Shown here: positions 59,140 to 64,000 of the stretch, piece by piece
How positions within the stretch are numbered: the first letter of the stretch is position 1
Layout of the letters: each line of letters opens with the position of its first letter
Assembly: GCA_022376925.1 (NCBI GenBank)
Contig: JAIOJX010000031.1
Location: 136,852,854-136,916,853 of the forward strand
From: Tragulus kanchil
Taxonomy: Eukaryota; Chordata; Mammalia; Artiodactyla; Tragulidae
Direction: 5' to 3'
Length of the DNA: 64,000 nucleotides
Program-made: the position numbers and the translations under genes
The notes under the pieces: model-generated
The model's input: only the letters and a program-made list of their open reading frames with translations
Databases searched by the model: none
What the model was told of the DNA's origin: nothing

Positions 59140-59784
59140 GTAATAAAACATCAATAGCAACAATAGACTTGGATTAGTTTTTTGAATTGCATGTTTAATT
59201 AGCTTGGCCATTTGTTAACGAAGTCATTCATTATGATCAGAGAATGTCTAAAATTTATGTAGCAGCCCATGATTGAACAGTATTTCCTTTGAATATGATT
59301 TACTGCTTAAATTTTAGTTCTCTAACTAAAAAGAAATTGCATAATTTAAATATAAAACTCTTCATAAAGAATTTTTATTTTTTAAGTTCATTAGCTTTTC
59401 CCTCTAGTCTTTTGTTTCAAGTTTCACATTTTTATATATTCCTGGCATTATATTCTATATACTTTACTTGTCAGTTCCCTTGTTGGTTTCAATATAATAT
59501 GTAGATGTGTATTTCATGCAGAGGATAAATTTGCTTATGGTATACAGCAAAAGAACTGGAAATTGTGATTCTAGCTTAACCTTCAACTGGCTGTAGCTGT
59601 ATGTCTGAATATCATTTTCTTTGAGATAAAAGGGAAACCCTGAGAATTGCCTTAAATTTTTAACCAATTTCTGTACCTAATCAAATAACCATAGCTTGAG
59701 TTGTTGTTGGAAAGAATAATATGCAGGAATACAGGTTCCTTCTCTGTATCAAGAAGTAGACTAATTTCCTTTAGCAATTTTTAT
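59140..59784. other. intron, nothing recognised
   Basis: AT-rich intron between the last visible exon and an L1. Confidence 0.6.
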
Positions 59785-60189
59785 AAAAATATCCATACAG
59801 GATAAACACAAGGAGAAACACTAAGACACATACTAATCAAACTAACAAAGAATATTAAAAGCAGTAAGAGAAAGCAGCAAGTGACATACAAGGGAAACCC
59901 CATATGATTAACACCTGATCTTTCAGTAGCGACTCTGCAAGCCAGAAGGGAATGATGGGATATATTTAAAGTACTAGACGGAAAAAATCTACAAACAAGA
60001 TTATTCTACCCAGCAAAGATCTCATTCAAAATTGATAGAGAAATCAAAAGTTTTGCAGAGAAGCAAAAAATTACAAGATGTTTGCACCACCAAAATAGCT
60101 TCACAACAAATGGTAAAGATACTTATATAGGTAGGAAACACAGAAGAAAAAGAACTACAAAAACAAACCCAAAACCACTGAGAAAATGC

Positions 60190-60407
60190 CAGTTGCTCAG
60201 TTGCTTCAGTCCTGTCAGATCCTTTGCATCCCTGTGGACTGAAGCCTGCCAGGCTCCTCTGTCCATGGAATTCTCCAGGTAAAATTACTGAAGTGGGTTG
60301 CTGTGCCCTCCTCCAGGGAATCTTCCTGACCTAGGGGTTGAACCTACGTCTCTTACATCTCTAGCACTGGCAAGCAGATTCTTTACCACTAGTGCCACAT
60401 GGAAAAC
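60190..60407 (-). repeat. Bov-tA type SINE inside L1
   Basis: Antisense: 'ttgctcagttgcttcagtcc', 'gccaggctcctctgtccatg', 'gtgccctcctccagggaatc' and 'agattctttaccactagtgc'. L1 sequence continues on both sides. Confidence 0.9.
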
Positions 60408-61283
60408 CCCATATCAATAATTACTAAGATAAATGGATTAAATGCTGCAGCCAAAACACACAGACTGATTGAATGAATACAAATATAAGACCCATATATA
60501 TGCTGTCTACAAGAGACCCACTTCAGACTTAGAGACACATACAGACTGAAAGTGAGAGGATGGAAAAAAAATATTCCATGCAAATGGAAATCAGAAGAAA
60601 GCTGGAGTAGCAATGCTCATATCAGACAAAACAGACCTTGAACTAAAGAATATTACAAAAGATTAGGAAGGATATACATAGTGATCAAGGGATCAATCAA
60701 AGAAGAACAATTGTAATACATAACAATTGTAAATATTTATGCATACAACATAGGAGCACCTCAGCACATAAGGCAAACACTGACAGACATAAAAGGGGAA
60801 ATTGATAGTAGGGTGCTTTTAACACCCCACATACATGATCATCAGGAACAGAAAATCAATAAGGAAACACCAGCCTTAAATGACACATTAGATCTGATGG
60901 ATCTAGTTGATAATGTTTAGGACATTCCATCCAAATGTAGGAAAATGCACTTTCTTCTCAGTGCTCATGGAACATTCTCCAGGGTAAATCACATCTTCTG
61001 TCACAAATCAAGCATCAGTAAATTTAAGAAAATTGACATAGTACCAAGCATCTTTTTCTCACTGCAGTCCTGTGAGACCGGATATCAATTACATGGAGAA
61101 AACTGTGAAAAACACACACACATGGAGATTAAAAGATATGTTTATAAATAACAAACAGGTTACTGAAAGAACAAAAAGGGAAATCAAAAAATTCCTAGAA
61201 ACAAATGACAATGAAAATATGATGACTGAAAACCTATGGGATGCAGCAAAAACAGTTCTAAGAGGGAGTGTGAAAATGAAAAT

Positions 61284-61575
61284 TCCTCAGTCATCTGACT
61301 CTTTGTGACCAATGGGTGAGCCATGCAATTCTCCAGGCAAGAATACTGGAGTCAGTAGCCTTTCCTTCCTCCAGGAGATCTTCCCAACCCAGGGATTGAA
61401 CCCAGGTCTCCCACGTTACAGAAGGATTCTTTACCATCAGAGCCACCAGAGAAGTCCAAGAATACTGGAGTGGTAGTCTATCCTTTCTCCAGGGAATCTT
61501 CGTGACCCAGGAATCAAACTGAGGTCTCCTGCATTGCAGGCAGATTGTTTACCAGCTGAGCTATAAGCAAAGCCA
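61284..61575 (-). repeat. Bov-A2 dimeric SINE inside L1
   Basis: Antisense dimer: two head complements at about 61430-61455 ('ttaccatcagagccaccag') and 61548-61575 ('accagctgagctataagc'), each preceded by 'ctccagg...atctt' and a 'ggtctcc' motif, with one tail at the left ('tctgactctttgtgacc'). Confidence 0.9.
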
Positions 61576-62649
61576 TTTAGGAGGGAAGTGTATGGCAATA
61601 TAGGAAATAAGAAAAACATTGCATAGACAACCTAACTTCACTCCTAAAGAAGAACATAAAGACCCCAAACTTAGTAGAAGGGAAGAAATCATAAAGATCA
61701 GAGCAGAAATAAACAACAAATGAAGGAAACAATAGTAAAGATTAATAAAGCTAAACGCTAGTTCTTTGAGAAGATAATCCAAATTTACAAATCATTAGCC
61801 ATATTCATTTACAAATCAACAAAAATAGAAGTGAAAAAGGAAAGGTTACAGCTGACAACACAGGAATACAAAGGATCATACAGACTATTATGAGCAACTA
61901 TATGCTAATAAAATGGACAACTTGGAAGAAAAGGACAGATTCTTAGAAAAGTTCAACCTTCCAAGACTAAACTAGGAAGAATTAGAAATTAATAACTAGC
62001 CAATCATAAGCAATGAAATGGAAACTGTGATCAAAAATCTTCCATAAAACAAAACCAGATAATTTCACAGGTGAATTCTGACAAACATTTAGAGAACTAA
62101 CATCTGTCATTCTCAAACTCCTCTAGAAAATTGCAGAGGAAGGAACACTTCCAAACTCATTCTATGAGGCCGACATCACTCTGACACCAAAACTAGACAA
62201 AGATATCACAAAAAAAGAAAATTACAGGTCAGTATGACTGATGAACATAGATGCGAAAACCTCAACAAAATTCTAGTGAACAGAATCCAACAACACATTA
62301 AAAAGATCATATGCTATGATCAAGTTGAGTTTATCTCAGGGATACAAGGATTCTTCAATATATGTACATCAATCAACATGATATACTGTAATAAGAAATT
62401 GAAAGATTAAAATCATATGATAATCTCAGTAGGTGCAGAAAAAACTTTTGACAAAATTCATCTCTCATTTATGATCAAAAACTCTTTGAAAAATGGCCAT
62501 AGAAGGAACCTACTTCAACATATTAAAGGCCGTATATCATAAACCCAGAGCAAACATTATTCTCTATGTTGAATAACTGAAAGTATTTCCTCTAAGATCA
62601 GGAACAAGACAAGGGTGCCCATTCTTGTCACTGCTATTCAACATAGTTT

Positions 62650-62860
62650 TGGAAGCCCTGGTGGCTCAGATGGTTAACAGTTGCTTGCAATGCAGGAGAC
62701 CTGGGTTTGATCCCTGGGTCAGAAAGATCTCCTGCAGAAGGAAATGGAAACCCATTCCAGTATTCTTGTTTGGAAAATCTCATGGACTGAGGAGTGTGGC
62801 AGTCCAAGGGGTCACAAAGATTTGGACATGACTGAGTAACTAGCACCTTCACTTTCACTT
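62650..62860 (+). repeat. Bov-tA type SINE inside L1
   Basis: Sense: 'ggaagccctggtggctcaga', 'gcaatgcaggagacctgggt', 'ttgatccctgggtcagaaag', 'cattccagtattcttgtttg' and the tail 'tttggacatgactgagtaac'. L1 coding sequence resumes after it. Confidence 0.92.
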
Positions 62861-63572
62861 TGGAAATCCTTGCCACAGCAATCAGAGAAGAAAAAGAAAA
62901 GGAATCTAGATTGGAAAAGAAGAAGTAAAACTCTCACTGTTTTCAGATGACAGGGTACAGGATACATAGAAAACCCTAAAGATATCATCAGAAAATTATT
63001 AGAACTAATAAGTGAATTTAGTAAAACTGCAGGACAGAAAATCAATACATGTAAATCACTTGCACTCCTATACAGTAACAATGAAACATCAGAAAAAGAA
63101 GTTAAGGAACAATCCCAGTCACTATTGCAACAAAAAGAATCAAATAACTAGGAATAAGCCTACCTAAGAAGACAAAAGAGGTGTATGCAGAAAACTGTAA
63201 GACACTGATGAAAGAAATTAAGGACAATGGAAACAGTTGGAGAGATATTCCAGGTTTGTTGGTTGAAAGAATCAATATTGTGCACATGACTTTACTATCA
63301 AAAACAATCTACAAATTCATTGCAATCCCTATCAAATTGCCAATGACATTTTTCACAGAAGTAGAACAAAAAAATTTCAAAGATTGCCAAAACAATCTTG
63401 AGAAAGAAGAATGGGGCTTGAGGAATCAACCTTCCTGACTTCAGGCTATGCTGTAAAGCTACAGCCATCAAGCCAATGTGATACTGGCACAAAACAGAAA
63501 TACAGACCAATGGAACAAGTTAGAGAGCCCAGAGATGATTCCATGATCCCAGGCACCTTATCTTTCACAAAG

Positions 63573-64000
63573 GAAGCAAAAGTATTGGAGCTTCAGCTTT
63601 AGCCTCAATCTTTCCAATAAATATTCAGTGTTGATTTCCTTTAGGATTGACTAGTTTGATCTCCTTGCAGCCAAGGTACTCTTAAAAGTCTTCTCCAACA
63701 CCATAGTTCGAAGGTGTCAGTTCTTCAGTGCTTAGCCTTCTTTATGTTCCAACTCTCACATCCATACATGACTACTGGGAAAACCATAGCTTTGACTATA
63801 TGGACTTTTGTCAGCAAAGTGATATCTCTGCTTTTGAATACACTGTCTATGTTTGTCATAACTTTTCTTCCAAGGAGCAAGCCTCTTTTAATTTCATGGC
63901 TGCAGTCACCATCCACAGTGATTTTGGAGCCCAGGAAAATAAGATCTATCACTGTTTCCATTGTTTGCCCATCTGTTTGCCATGAAGTGATGGGACCAGG
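63573..64000 (-). repeat. BovB fragment, continuing past the window
   Basis: Antisense BovB coding sequence, 'tattggagcttcagctttag', 'tgactactgggaaaaccata', 'ttcttccaaggagcaagcct', 'gtttgccatgaagtgatggg'. The minus strand at 63725-63961 is open for 78 residues of the C-terminal reverse-transcriptase region. The element runs off the edge. Confidence 0.93.

Larger units (their letters stand above)
59785..63572 (+). repeat. L1 remnant spanning ORF2, carrying three SINEs
   Basis: Sense L1 from sequence just before ORF2 ('ctctgcaagccagaagggaa') through the endonuclease part ('ctgtctacaagagacccact', 'tatcagacaaaacagac', 'catggaacattctccagg') to the reverse transcriptase. The usual FADD active-site motif appears as FSDD at about 62940-62950. 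Frameshifts and stops are frequent. Bov SINEs interrupt it at 60190, 61284 and 62650, and BovB replaces it from 63573. Confidence 0.85.

Noticed and set aside
61072..61308. 78-residue plus-strand frame as a separate gene
   Set aside because: It is L1 ORF2 sequence (the ENLWDAAK region) cut short by a Bov-A2 insertion.

Overview
The window is intronic DNA of a ruminant artiodactyl. The lineage is shown by many BovB LINE pieces, Bov-tA and Bov-A2 SINEs, a CHR-type SINE and two related LTRs, on a background of older mammalian L1. The only functional gene I can support is PHKB, the phosphorylase kinase regulatory beta subunit, on the + strand. Four exons are visible (2173-2280, 6115-6195, 29803-29918, 59076-59139). 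They have canonical AG/GT junctions, join in frame, and give 123 residues of the N-terminal region. The rest is intron.

Layout: 1-6.2 kb holds the first two exons among Bov and tRNA-Glu-derived SINEs. 6.2-29.8 kb is a large intron with BovB, L1, CHR and SINE copies. Some are nested: a 5'-truncated L1 and a SINE piece each sit in a BovB copy at the same BovB position. 29.9-59.1 kb is a second large intron. It carries a solo LTR, a HNRNPA1 processed pseudogene (minus strand, 36.6-38.3 kb), a nearly complete ancient L1 (minus strand, about 44.3-51 kb) with a roughly 440 bp AT-rich satellite inside it, a HMGN1 processed pseudogene split by a second LTR (53.9-56 kb), and an L1 5' end (56-57.5 kb). 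After the fourth exon comes an L1 ORF2 remnant carrying three Bov SINEs, then BovB to the edge.

The strongest unexplained structure is sixteen direct tandem duplications of about 1.0-1.2 kb, nearly identical and spread through the window. They cut through SINEs, L1s, LTRs and pseudogenes regardless of boundaries, and they inflate the window by about 17.8 kb. Several junctions contain short stretches that look like error-rich versions of the expected sequence. I read them as false duplications from unmerged contig ends or bad gap filling, not biology.

The second notable signal is an abundant tRNA-Glu-derived SINE (14 distinct copies, several with perfect target-site duplications). Its young subfamily has a hairpin in the body and a C-rich tail that is G-quadruplex-like on the other strand. 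I do not recognise it as a standard cattle Bov-tA consensus, so the source may be a less-studied ruminant. I found no new enzymatic or defence system, no CRISPR array, and no functional RNA gene.
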